64,000 nt of DNA from Salinivenus lutea (GTDB lineage Bacteria > Bacteroidota > Rhodothermia > Rhodothermales > Salinibacteraceae), in the NCBI GenBank assembly GCA_002894685.1, contig NCRC01000005.1, forward strand, positions 62,001 to 126,000, in the 5' to 3' direction. The notes under the pieces were generated by a model. It was not told the origin of the DNA and searched no databases. It worked only from the letters and a program-made list of their open reading frames with translations. Below, piece after piece: positions 7,351-14,549 of this stretch. Within the stretch, counting starts at the first letter, position 1, and each line of letters starts with the position of its first letter. The position numbers were made by a program, and so were the translations under genes.

Positions 7351-8736
7351 ATGATCGCACGACGCCTCTTCCCCCTCAGTCTCCTGCTGCTGGTCGGCGC
7401 GACGGTTCTCCTTGTCGGCTGCGCCGCCCCGAAGCACGCCTTCGAGACGAAGGACGCCCACCCCGGGCTGCAGAGCACGGCCCACGACGAAATGACCGAG
7501 CTGCCGGCGCCGCGGGACAAGGTGGTGGCGGCCGTTTATCAGTTCCGGGATCAGACGGGCCAGTACAAGGCCAAGGAGCGGGGCTCTAGCTTTTCCCGGG
7601 CCGTCACGCAGGGCGGGACGTCCATCCTCATGAGGTCTCTGAAGGACTCGGGGTGGTTTCGGCCCATCGAGCGCAAGGGGCTGTCGAACCTCGTGAAGGA
7701 GCGAGACATCATCCGGTCCATTCGCCAGCAGTACGATCGGGAAAACGCCCAGCAGCTCTCCCCCTTGCTCTACGCCGGCATTCTTCTGGAGGGTGGCATC
7801 ATTGGCTACGACACGAACGTGATTACGGGCGGGGGCGGCTTTCGGCTCGCGGCGATCGGCGGGTCGGGGCAGTACCGGCAGGACCAGGTGACGGTGTACC
7901 TGCGCGCCGTGTCGACCCAGACGGGCGAGGTGCTGAAGACGGTGCACACGACGAAGACCATCCTCTCGCAGGAACTGGACGGCGGGGCCTTCCGCTACGT
8001 GGACGCCGACCTGCTCCTGGAAACGGAGGCGGGCATTTCGTACAACGAGCCGACCACCCTGGCCGTGACGGAGGCGATCGAAACCTCGGTGCGCGACCTG
8101 GTGGTGGAGGGCATCCGCGACGGTCTCTTTACGCCGCGCGACTCGTCGGCGGCCCGGGCGGCCATTGCGGACTACGAGCAGCGCAGGGAGCGCGCGTCCC
8201 GTCGCGACTACTTCGACCGCCTGCTGCAACCGGACAACCGGCCGGGCCTGGGACTGCAGGTGAGCGGCGGTGGGATTCTGTACCAGGGTGACTACACGAA
8301 CCCGCAGGCCCGCCCGTCGGGGTCGGTGGGCCTGCAGTACATGATGACGCCGCGCTGGGGCGTGGGCCTTGAGGGCGACCTGGGGCGCCTGAGTGCGGCC
8401 GACGGTCGGTTCAATGAGATGACGCTCTCGACGAACGCGCAGCTCAGCTACTACTTCGTGCCGCGGGCCAAGTTTACGCCGTTCCTGCGCGTGACGGCCG
8501 GGGTGCGCAGTCAGTACCCCTATACCTACCGCTTCGGGAACGACACCTTTCTGCAGGGCGGCGTGAGCCTCGGGGGCGAGGTCATGATCAGCGAGAAACT
8601 GGGCTTTCAGATGTCGGCCGGGGCGCAGTACGCCGCCAGCGACGACCTCGACGGGCAGCGCGTGGGCACGTACCACGACAGCATCTGGCAGGCCGACGTT
8701 GGCCTCACCTACTACGGCCTGGGCTCTCTCTTCTGA
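7351..8736 (+). CDS. csgG: Curli secretion channel CsgG with an extra C-terminal beta-rich domain
   Basis: A 461-residue outer-membrane lipoprotein. The lipobox LLVGC places the acylated cysteine at residue 24. Residues about 25-280 are CsgG: LPAPRDKVVAAVYQFRDQTGQYK, SILMRSLKDSGWFRPIER, LLYAGILLEGGIIGYDTN, VTVYLRAVSTQTGEVLKTV and VRDLVVEGIRDGLF; the nonameric pore built by this family exports unfolded curlin. E. coli CsgG ends there. Here about 170 residues follow, with alternating strands ending in aromatic residues (GLGLQVSGGGILYQG, GLQYMMTPRWGVGLEGDLG, AQLSYYFVPRAKFTPFLRV, ADVGLTYYGLGSLF), which looks like an eight-stranded OmpA-type barrel or outer-membrane beta-barrel domain. It is transcribed with csgE and csgF. 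Confidence 0.93.
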   Translation: MIARRLFPLSLLLLVGATVLLVGCAAPKHAFETKDAHPGLQSTAHDEMTELPAPRDKVVAAVYQFRDQTGQYKAKERGSSFSRAVTQGGTSILMRSLKDSGWFRPIERKGLSNLVKERDIIRSIRQQYDRENAQQLSPLLYAGILLEGGIIGYDTNVITGGGGFRLAAIGGSGQYRQDQVTVYLRAVSTQTGEVLKTVHTTKTILSQELDGGAFRYVDADLLLETEAGISYNEPTTLAVTEAIETSVRDLVVEGIRDGLFTPRDSSAARAAIADYEQRRERASRRDYFDRLLQPDNRPGLGLQVSGGGILYQGDYTNPQARPSGSVGLQYMMTPRWGVGLEGDLGRLSAADGRFNEMTLSTNAQLSYYFVPRAKFTPFLRVTAGVRSQYPYTYRFGNDTFLQGGVSLGGEVMISEKLGFQMSAGAQYAASDDLDGQRVGTYHDSIWQADVGLTYYGLGSLF

Positions 8737-9195
8737 CTCTTCTACGTCTGCGAGGGCGCGGTGGGGTGGGAGTTTCCCGGCGTTCAGAAATGAGACTCAA
8801 ATTCGGTTCAGGGATGGTTTGAGGGCAGTCGTCCGATCCGGCATTATAGAACTCCACGTTCTTCTTGACGAACTACAAGGCGGACCGCAGCCTGCGGATG
8901 AGGGACCGCCCGAGGAAAGGGCAGTCGCTTCTCCGGAGCCTGTCGTCCGCTTCGGTGACCGCGCGTCACCGGCGGCCGACGGCGCCAAAAAAACGACGCT
9001 CGCGGGATCCTGCTCCCGGCGACGGGAGCGGCCCAGACCCACGAGCGCCGCGGCACCTCCACACGCTGTGGTGAAGGCGCTGTCCTTCACAAGCGCATGG
9101 GTGCTGCGGTGTTCCGGCCCCCGGCTCACCGACGAGCCCGGGCCGGATTCTTCTCACGCAGTTTCGTTCTCTCGAACGCAACCCCACGCAAACCC
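8737..9195 (+). promoter_or_regulatory. Leader region between csgG and the first curlin gene
   Basis: 459 bases without a convincing gene. Open frames cross it but have the skewed Arg/Pro composition of unread high-GC sequence. It should contain the promoter of the curlin gene, since curlin must be made in large excess over the export machinery. A strong hairpin at 9114-9146 is described separately. Confidence 0.4.
9114..9146 (+). terminator. Terminator-like hairpin before the curlin gene
   Basis: CCGGCCC (9114-9120) pairs with GGGCCGG (9140-9146), with an inner GCTC/GAGC pairing, and is followed by the T-rich ATTCTTCTC. It lies 50 bases before the curlin start codon. It may end csgEFG transcription or act as an attenuator in the curlin leader; the sequence does not tell which. 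Confidence 0.4.
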
Positions 9196-10131
9196 ATGAG
9201 ACAGCTTCTCAAGATCACGACAACATTCGCGTTTGCCCTTCTCCTTACGGTGGGCATGGCCTTTGGTCAAAACAACGCCACCGTTAACCAGGACGGAAAC
9301 GGTAACGACGCAACCCTTGATCAAGTCCATGAGGGTCCTGAAGGGATAAATGAAGCCTTCATTGACCAGGATGGGAATAACAATGAAGTCCGCGAGTACG
9401 GGCAACTCGGATCGGGAAACCTCTTAGATATCGTTCAGGATGGCAATGGAAACGTCGTAGAGCCATATCCTGAACAGGGGGAGTCTGATGCTCCGAGTTA
9501 CCTTGGGGAAACGGACATTGATCAGGTTGGCAACAACAACACCGTCTGGGATGCTGACCAGGAGGGGTATAGTAACTACAGCCGAGTCCTTCAAGACGGT
9601 AACAAAAACTTTGCCGACATTGAGGCGCAGGTAAACCCTGATGGCGGTGAGGGGACCGGAAACGCAGTTTGGATTACGCAAACCTCTAATAGAAACCTGA
9701 TCGGAACGAAGGATGGTAACACGGGATTCTTCCAGTACGGTCAGGGAAATGAGGCGACCCTTACCCAGAATGGCACCAAAAATAAGATCGGGACTAAGGC
9801 GGTCTCGAACGCCCCGAATGCGCCTGCCCTTGACGAATCCGGTGTGTCGGGGGGGCCGGCAAGTGAGCAGGGATTCGTTCAGATTGGTTCCGACAACGTT
9901 GCGACTGCAACTCAGATGGGATCCGGCAACGTGGTTGAGTACGGTCTTCAGGAAGGAAGTGGAAATATCCTGAATGCCACGCAGTCGGGTGACAGTCACA
10001 CGGCTCGATTCTCCCAGGTGGGGAACATGAATGAACTCACTCTTGACCAGTCGGGTGTCGGGCATGATGCCAGTATCTTCCAGACCGGAAATAACAACAT
10101 GGCGAACGTGATGCAGTCCGGTGGGAGTTAA
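9196..10131 (+). CDS. Major curlin-repeat protein (CsgA/CsgB-like)
   Basis: A 311-residue secreted amyloid subunit. The signal peptide is MRQLLKITTTFAFALLLTVG to about residue 24, ending MAFGQ. The mature chain has about 14 curlin-type repeats of the form Q-x-G-x-x-N-x-x-x-x-x-Q, for example VNQDGNGNDATLDQ, FIDQDGNNNEV, DIDQVGNNNTV, ATATQMGSGNVVEYG and SIFQTGNNNMANVMQSG. It is about twice the length of E. coli CsgA. The DNA is visibly less GC-rich than its neighbours (two 60-base lines counted by hand give 50% and 55%, against 62% in csgG), partly because Asn, Gln and Asp codons dominate. It probably forms the bulk of the fibre; nucleator versus major subunit cannot be decided by eye. Confidence 0.92.
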   Translation: MRQLLKITTTFAFALLLTVGMAFGQNNATVNQDGNGNDATLDQVHEGPEGINEAFIDQDGNNNEVREYGQLGSGNLLDIVQDGNGNVVEPYPEQGESDAPSYLGETDIDQVGNNNTVWDADQEGYSNYSRVLQDGNKNFADIEAQVNPDGGEGTGNAVWITQTSNRNLIGTKDGNTGFFQYGQGNEATLTQNGTKNKIGTKAVSNAPNAPALDESGVSGGPASEQGFVQIGSDNVATATQMGSGNVVEYGLQEGSGNILNATQSGDSHTARFSQVGNMNELTLDQSGVGHDASIFQTGNNNMANVMQSGGS

Positions 10132-10166
10132 CAACAGGCATATTTCTTCAGGTTTAGCTACCTGTC

Positions 10167-10194
10167 GCACCGGGGGCATCGCGTCCCCCGGTGC
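10167..10194 (+). terminator. Perfect 10-bp hairpin after the curlin gene
   Basis: GCACCGGGGG (10167-10176) and CCCCCGGTGC (10185-10194) are exact inverted arms around an 8-base loop. It lies 36 bases after the curlin stop and 6 bases before the tRNA-Asn gene. There is no T run, so it may be a weak terminator, an mRNA 3'-end stabiliser, or a signal that separates the curlin message from the tRNA. Confidence 0.5.
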
Positions 10195-10199
10195 AACCC

Positions 10200-10271
10200 T
10201 GTGGGGTAATTCAACGGGAGAATGCCTGGCTGTTAACCAGGTCGTTGGCGGTTCGAGTCCGCCCCCCACAG
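10200..10271 (+). tRNA. trnN: tRNA-Asn (GTT anticodon)
   Basis: A complete 72-base cloverleaf. Acceptor TGTGGGG pairs with CCCCACA; D stem ATTC/GAAT with loop AACGGGA; anticodon stem CCTGG/CCAGG with loop CTGTTAA, giving anticodon GTT; five-base variable loop TCGTT; T stem GGCGG/CCGCC with loop TTCGAGT. The discriminator base is G, as expected for Asn. The 3' CCA is not encoded. It lies between two curlin genes whose products are unusually rich in asparagine. Confidence 0.97.
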
Positions 10272-10336
10272 CCTCTATTTTTGCTGTTGTGTATGAGCGC
10301 AATGCCCTGCAGCGATCACCATTGCCCACAAGTGTG

Positions 10337-11104
10337 ATGATCAGAAAATCTCTGCGGATGATGCTTTCGGTTAGGCCCGGTTCATTGCTGGGAGCACTTG
10401 TCGCTCTGGGCCTGGCAGGTCTGCTGGGGCTTGGGATTGTCCCGGCGCACGCCCAGGTGCAGATTGAGCAGGTGGAGAATGCGGCCTCGAAGATTCAGGG
10501 GGCCACGGAGGGGCAGGTGATCGTGAAGTTGCAGGAGGAGGCCGGGGAGGTGACGCGCGACGACGTGCTCGGCCTCACGGGGGCGTCGCCCCTGCCCGGC
10601 AACGGCGGCCCGGGGGCACGTGCCGTCGTTGAGCAGGAGGGAGAGGACAACGAGGCAACCGTTACGCAGGAGGGCGAGGGGCACGAGGCGTCGGTTGCCC
10701 AGCTCGGCACCCGAAACGACGTGTCCGTGACCCAGGGGCCCGTAAGCGGCTACGGCGGCACCATCCCCGCCAGCATTGCGGGGGGAGGCTCCACTGGATC
10801 GAACAATCTAGCGGTCGCGGTGCAGAGTGGAAGCGACAACGCGACCACCATCCAGCAGTACGGCAGCGAAAACACCGCCGGGATCCGGCTCGACGGGAGC
10901 GACAACGCGATGGAGCTGCTGCAGGTGGGGCAGGGCAACGAGTACCTGCTCGACCACACCGGAAGCGGCCTCGACCTGACGGGCAGCAAGCGCATTGAGC
11001 AGTTCGGCAACAACAATCTGCTTCGGCAGCAGGGCGCCGGAACGCCCATCAGCGTGCAGATGAAAGGAGAGGGCATCCGGATGGAGATTACCCATACGCC
11101 CTAG
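10337..11104 (+). CDS. Second curlin-repeat protein, possible nucleator (CsgB-like)
   Basis: A 255-residue secreted protein. The signal peptide spans about residues 1-38 (SLLGALVALGLAGLLGLGIV then PAHAQ). Mature repeats include AVVEQEGEDNEATVTQEG, HEASVAQLGTRNDVSVTQ, NLAVAVQSGSDNATTIQQYG, IEQFGNNNLLRQQ and a charged end SVQMKGEGIRMEI. Repeats are fewer and less regular than in the first curlin and the chain opens with a helical, non-repeat region (VENAASKIQGATEGQVIVKLQEE). This, with a basic C-terminal repeat, resembles a minor or nucleating curlin. The start is ATG 10337; the frame is open back through the tRNA gene, which cannot be coding. GC content is higher than in the first curlin. Confidence 0.85.
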   Translation: MIRKSLRMMLSVRPGSLLGALVALGLAGLLGLGIVPAHAQVQIEQVENAASKIQGATEGQVIVKLQEEAGEVTRDDVLGLTGASPLPGNGGPGARAVVEQEGEDNEATVTQEGEGHEASVAQLGTRNDVSVTQGPVSGYGGTIPASIAGGGSTGSNNLAVAVQSGSDNATTIQQYGSENTAGIRLDGSDNAMELLQVGQGNEYLLDHTGSGLDLTGSKRIEQFGNNNLLRQQGAGTPISVQMKGEGIRMEITHTP

Positions 11105-11149
11105 CGGCCGCCCCGCCGATGCGCGTCGATCCAATCGTCGGATGGTCCC

Positions 11150-11317
11150 ATGCGCCGCGTGCTGCCGTTCGGGACGGGCAACCAGATCCGCGCTCAGCAA
11201 CGCAGGATGATGAACAGGGTAAACTTCCGACAGGTCGGGATCGATCGCACGGCACGAGTGCGACGGGACGACATCGGCAACAGGGCGCGGGTCACGCAGC
11301 GGAGCCCCGGCGTGTAG
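11150..11317 (+). CDS. Small Arg-rich curlin-repeat ORF without signal peptide
   Basis: A 55-codon ORF, MRRVLPFGTGNQIRAQQ onward, ending RARVTQRSPGV. From residue 11 the curlin spacing Q-x4-N-x5-Q is kept for three consecutive repeats: N11-x5-Q17-x4-N22-x5-Q28-x4-R33-x5-R39-x4-N44-x5-Q50, with Arg replacing N and Q in the middle one. The ending RVTQR is what I recall as the C-terminus of the E. coli nucleator CsgB. There is no signal peptide, so it could not be exported alone. It lies in the same frame as the second curlin, 45 bases after that gene's TAG, so it may be a remnant of a longer curlin, a readthrough extension, or a small separate gene. Confidence 0.5.
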   Translation: MRRVLPFGTGNQIRAQQRRMMNRVNFRQVGIDRTARVRRDDIGNRARVTQRSPGV

Positions 11318-11344
11318 TTTGTTTCACTTCAGCCCAGCGCGATT

Positions 11345-11764
11345 ATGCAGCTCGGAATCGCCACATTCGGATGGGTCGGTGGCCTCCTGGCCCTGTGCCT
11401 GGCCGGCGGCGGGGGCGCGTCGGGGGGCGAGGCGTCGCCTGCGCGAGCCGCCGCGGCGGACAGCAGCGGGGCGCACATCGGGCTGGAGCGGGAGGGGGAC
11501 CAGCTCCGGGTGCAGGGCCTCTTCGTTGGGGCCGAGGCGGCGTCGGATACGCTGTCCTACGCGTTGACGGTGCGCCGCAGCGGAGCATTCGGCACCACCC
11601 AAACGGCACAGTCCGGCGATTTTGTGCCCACCCCGTCCCGCACCGACACGCTCTCGACCGTGCGGGTAAATGTGCAGTCCGGCGATCGGCTTCGCCTTCG
11701 CCTGATGATCCGGGCGGACGGGGTCCTGATCGACACGGCTCGTATCGACCATTCCATTTCCTAG
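11345..11764 (+). CDS. CsgH-like secreted curli accessory protein
   Basis: A 139-residue protein. A hydrophobic N-terminus (LGIATFGWVGGLLALCLAGG) serves as signal peptide or anchor. The mature part is one beta-sandwich-like domain: LSYALTVRRSGAFGTTQTAQ, then SGDFVP, DTLSTVRVNVQSGDRLRLRL and DGVLIDTARI. The pattern Y-x-L-x-V-x-R-x-G-x-x-G-T-x-x-T-x-Q-S-G-x-F, then L-S-x-V-x-V-N-V-x-x-G-D, is that of CsgH, a periplasmic curli protein described in alphaproteobacteria that limits premature amyloid formation. Position directly after the curlin genes supports this. Overall confidence in the family call is moderate. Confidence 0.7.
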   Translation: MQLGIATFGWVGGLLALCLAGGGGASGGEASPARAAAADSSGAHIGLEREGDQLRVQGLFVGAEAASDTLSYALTVRRSGAFGTTQTAQSGDFVPTPSRTDTLSTVRVNVQSGDRLRLRLMIRADGVLIDTARIDHSIS

Positions 11765-11773
11765 CCCGGTGCC

Positions 11774-12220
11774 ATGTCTCCTTCCGACCCCGACCGCGAG
11801 ATCCAAACGGATGCGTCCCGCCTGCAGCGAGACGGGGGGCGTCCCGCGGAGGAGGCGGGGGGCGACGAGGAGGCGACGCTGGAGATGCCGTACGACGAGG
11901 CCGCCGAGGCGGACGGGACGGGCGCGCAGCTGGTCGTCGAGCAGAAGCTGGCTCTGGTCCGCGCACGGGCCCTGTTTGTCAACGAGGACGGGTGGCGGGG
12001 ACCGCTCCTTTACACGTTTGCGGCGCGCCGCCGGGGCGTTTCCGGGACGGCCGAGATAAGCCGGTCGGGCACCGTATCGCTCGCCACCGGGGAGAGTACG
12101 GTGCTTACCACCCTGCCCATTAGCGTGGAGGCCGGGGATCGGCTGGCCCTGCAGGTGGTCGTGTTTGCGGACACGACGCCGATCAGTGAGGCCCGTGCAC
12201 GCCACCACGTGCCGCCCTGA
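11774..12220 (+). CDS. Second CsgH-like protein, apparently without a signal peptide
   Basis: A 148-residue protein. The C-terminal half is a divergent copy of the upstream CsgH-like domain: GPLLYTFAARRRGVSGTAEI, SRSGTVSLATGESTVL, and LPISVEAGDRLALQVVV. The first 50 residues are acidic and hydrophilic (SPSDPDREIQTDASRLQRDG), with no hydrophobic stretch, so secretion by Sec is not evident. It starts 10 bases after the previous stop codon, so both are co-transcribed. It may act in the cytoplasm on newly made curlin, be exported another way, or start elsewhere; I saw no alternative start that would give a signal peptide. Confidence 0.6.
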   Translation: MSPSDPDREIQTDASRLQRDGGRPAEEAGGDEEATLEMPYDEAAEADGTGAQLVVEQKLALVRARALFVNEDGWRGPLLYTFAARRRGVSGTAEISRSGTVSLATGESTVLTTLPISVEAGDRLALQVVVFADTTPISEARARHHVPP

Positions 12221-12421
12221 GGCGGGCTCCGTCGGGGCCTGCGCCGCGGGGCAGAAGCGGAGGGCCCATCCGCAAAAATCCCCACCGCGATGCTGATGAG
12301 GACCCGCTCACGGACTCGTGAACGGCGGCCGACCCCATGAGCGCCGCGGGGGCGCCTGTCCCCGAAGGGACCGGCGAGTGTTCGCTTATAGTTTGATCTT
12401 CCGAATCACGCGATTTCAGGC

Positions 12422-13099
12422 ATGTCCATCCAGTGCACTCGGGGGCCGTGGGCTTCCACCTCCCTGCTTTTGTCCCTGCTCGTCGCCCTCGCCGTCGTGG
12501 GGTGCGACGAGGAAACGGTCGGCCCGGAGACGCGAGGCAGCATTGAGGGACAGGTCCAGGACGCGTCTACGAGCGAGCCCGTTGCCGGGGCCGGCATCAC
12601 AACCAGTCCGCCCACGGAGTCCGTCCTGTCGGGCAACGACGGCACCTTTGCCCTCGACGACGTGAGTACCGGCAACTACACCGTCGAGGTCAGCAAAACG
12701 GGCTACAAGAGCCGCAACGTGACCGTCAAGGTGCGGGAGAACCGGACGGCCAGCGCCACGATCCTCCTTGAGCGCGGCGACGACTTCGGCACGCAGACCG
12801 ACTCGTTGACCGCCGAGGTGACGAACTGGTACAACGACCGCGTCAACCGCGACAGCACCGGGGCCGACAGCATTTTTGCCGACGTGGAATATAGCGTCCG
12901 AAACGTGGGCGACGTGCCGGTGCGGCGCTACGAGGTGTACTTCGAGATCACCACGTCGGACGGCACGTTCTCGTTCGAAGCCGAAGGCGACAGCCTAGAG
13001 GCGACTCAGCGGGACATCGGGGGGTTCCGAAAGTACATCACGAACGACGCCCAGGCCGTCGAGATTACGGACCTCTACTACGAGACGAGCGAGAGCTGA
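12422..13099 (+). CDS. Lipoprotein with a carboxypeptidase-regulatory-like domain
   Basis: A 225-residue lipoprotein. The signal peptide ends in the lipobox LAVVGC, with the acylated Cys at residue 28. Residues about 38-118 form a CarboxypepD_reg-like beta-sandwich (GSIEGQVQDASTSEPVAGAG, NDGTFALDDVSTGNYTVEVS, GYKSRNVTVKV). The rest (about 125-225) is a second beta-rich region, SIFADVEYSVRNVGDVPVRR then YEVYFEI, that resembles domains describing extracellular attachment rather than catalysis. No catalytic residues are visible. It lies 200 bases downstream of the CsgH-like pair; whether it belongs to the curli locus is not shown. Confidence 0.75.
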   Translation: MSIQCTRGPWASTSLLLSLLVALAVVGCDEETVGPETRGSIEGQVQDASTSEPVAGAGITTSPPTESVLSGNDGTFALDDVSTGNYTVEVSKTGYKSRNVTVKVRENRTASATILLERGDDFGTQTDSLTAEVTNWYNDRVNRDSTGADSIFADVEYSVRNVGDVPVRRYEVYFEITTSDGTFSFEAEGDSLEATQRDIGGFRKYITNDAQAVEITDLYYETSES

Positions 13100-13175
13100 C
13101 CGGTCATTCGGGTGCGCCGGCCGGCGGAGGTGGGGGCGGAGTTGATATCCCCTACCGAGAATCGGGGGCCACGTG

Positions 13176-13199
13176 CTCGTTCCGATCAGACGGAACGAG
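13176..13199. terminator. Hairpin between convergent genes
   Basis: CTCGTTCCG (13176-13184) and CGGAACGAG (13191-13199) are perfect 9-bp arms around a 6-base loop. It lies between the ends of the lipoprotein gene (plus) and the CHY protein gene (minus), where a bidirectional terminator is expected. No T run follows on either strand. Confidence 0.45.
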
Positions 13200-13289
13200 T
13201 CGTCGCGAGGTGCACCGCGCGACGGTTCCTCCCCAAATGCCCCGAAGCAGTGCACAGGTAAACTTGGCAGTGGGGACTAGGGGCCGTCG

Positions 13290-13673
13290 TTACCCGTCGA
13301 TCTCGAAGTAGCGCGTGTGGTGGGCCGCGCAGTTGGGATTGAAGGCGGCCCCACAGTGGACGCAAGAGGGGCCGGTGTTGAGGTAGGTTGCGGCCGTCGT
13401 GGTTGCGCCGCACCGTCCGCACAGCACGGCAGGGGTGTCGAAGCGGGCGCGGGGCCAGCGTACGAGGTCGTGGGGGGCGGTTGCCTGATGGCACTGGTAA
13501 CACGGGGCGTACACGTCGCAGCACGGCAGCCGAATCGCGATGATGTCGCGCGGCCCGTCGTAGTGGGCACACCGGGTGGCCGGGTCGACGGCCACGCCGC
13601 GCAGGGGGACGTCGAATCGGGGGTCGAGGCGCGGGGCGTGGGTCGTGCGTCGCTCCGAGGGGGAGGGCGGCAT
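13290..13673 (-). CDS. CHY zinc-finger protein
   Basis: A 127-residue protein made almost wholly of a CHY-type zinc finger: DPATRCAHYDGPRDIIAIR, then LPCCDVYAPCYQCHQATAPH, VLCGRCGATTTAATYL, SCVHCGAAFNPNCAAHHTRY. The cysteine and histidine ligands for three zinc ions are all present. Yeast Hot13 belongs to this family; the bacterial single-domain members have no proven role, though metal handling or redox functions are suggested for the family. It is monocistronic, and the upstream gene is divergent. Confidence 0.85.
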   Translation of the reverse strand: MPPSPSERRTTHAPRLDPRFDVPLRGVAVDPATRCAHYDGPRDIIAIRLPCCDVYAPCYQCHQATAPHDLVRWPRARFDTPAVLCGRCGATTTAATYLNTGPSCVHCGAAFNPNCAAHHTRYFEIDG

Positions 13674-13879
13674 AGGAACGGGCGCGGGGCGAGACAGACA
13701 GCCGGGAAGCAGAATACTACGGCGCCTGTGCCGCGGTTCGGGACGGGGGAGACGCTTCCGTTCTGCGTCCAGGGGCGCTGGGCGGTGCGGCCGTGCGCAA
13801 ACTGGAAACTAAGGGGGCAAACCCGTTAGTTAATGTGTACACAATTCTGTTACACGACCCGGCTTTTCCCGACATCTCT

Positions 13880-14509
13880 ATGAGCGGATCTTCGACGGGC
13901 TCACAGTCGTCCGTGTCCAATTCTGTTCCCCTCGGGTTCGGGGACGTAACGGCGACGGCGGGCGATCATGTGGCGCACTTCTTTCGGGGAGACGACCAGC
14001 GGTTTGCGGTCCTGGGCCCGTACGTCGAGACGGGCCTCCGGCGGGGCGATCGGTGCGTGGTGATTGCCCAGCCGGCGAGGGGCGAGGCCCTTTGCGAGTG
14101 GCTGGACGGGCAGGGCGTGGATGCCGCGGCGGCACGCGCAGAGGGGCGGTTGTTGCTGGAGGCGGGCCGGGACACGGAGGCCGACATGAAACGGTTGGCC
14201 GAGCGGCTGGACACACAGGCCCGCGCCGACGACACCTCCCTCGTCCGCTGGGCGGGCGACGGAGAGTGGGTGCTGGATCGCGACCTCACGGTGTGCGAGA
14301 TGCTGCGGTGGGAAGCCCTCTACGACCGCCACGCCCCCGACTGGCGCCTGCTGGCCCTCTGCCAGTTCAACCTTTCGGTGTTCGACAGCGACGTGATGAT
14401 GGATGCTCTCCGAACCCATCCGTACTGTGTGATGGGGGACGTTGTGGTGCCCAACCCATTCCACGAGTCGCCCGAGTCTGTCCGACGCGACCTCGCCGAG
14501 TGCTCCTGA
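13880..14509 (+). CDS. MEDS-domain sensory protein
   Basis: A 209-residue cytoplasmic protein matching the MEDS (methanogen/methylotroph DcmR sensory) domain: [20 protein letters not shown] with the conserved His, then [30 protein letters not shown], and [20 protein letters not shown] followed by [23 protein letters not shown] domains bind small organic or hydrocarbon-derived ligands and commonly accompany PAS/GAF sensor kinases. Here it lies 40 bases before a PAS/GAF sigma-54 activator, so the two probably form one sensory unit (inference). A GTGTACAC palindrome with a further TACAC at 13835-13855 lies 25-45 bases before the ATG and may be a promoter or operator. Confidence 0.8.
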   Translation: MSGSSTGSQSSVSNSVPLGFGDVTATAGDHVAHFFRGDDQRFAVLGPYVETGLRRGDRCVVIAQPARGEALCEWLDGQGVDAAAARAEGRLLLEAGRDTEADMKRLAERLDTQARADDTSLVRWAGDGEWVLDRDLTVCEMLRWEALYDRHAPDWRLLALCQFNLSVFDSDVMMDALRTHPYCVMGDVVVPNPFHESPESVRRDLAECS

Positions 14510-14549
14510 GTTGCGAGGGCCCGGCGTCCGACCGATGCCTCCTTTAGCC

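Noticed and set aside
7243-8676. Antisense ORF of 477 codons opposite csgG
   Set aside because: Composition is Arg/His/Leu-rich without motifs; the plus strand carries the clear CsgG gene.
8699-9199. Overlapping ORFs between csgG and the curlin gene
   Set aside because: They overlap the end of csgG, lack motifs and have shifting composition; the region fits a leader with a hairpin better.
10121-10336. Reading frame of the second curlin open upstream through the tRNA gene
   Set aside because: The region encodes a complete tRNA-Asn cloverleaf and a hairpin; the ATG at 10337 starts a normal signal peptide.
12318-12665. 115-codon ORF overlapping the start of the lipoprotein gene
   Set aside because: Ser/Arg/Pro-rich frame-shadow of the lipoprotein, which has a clear lipobox and domain.
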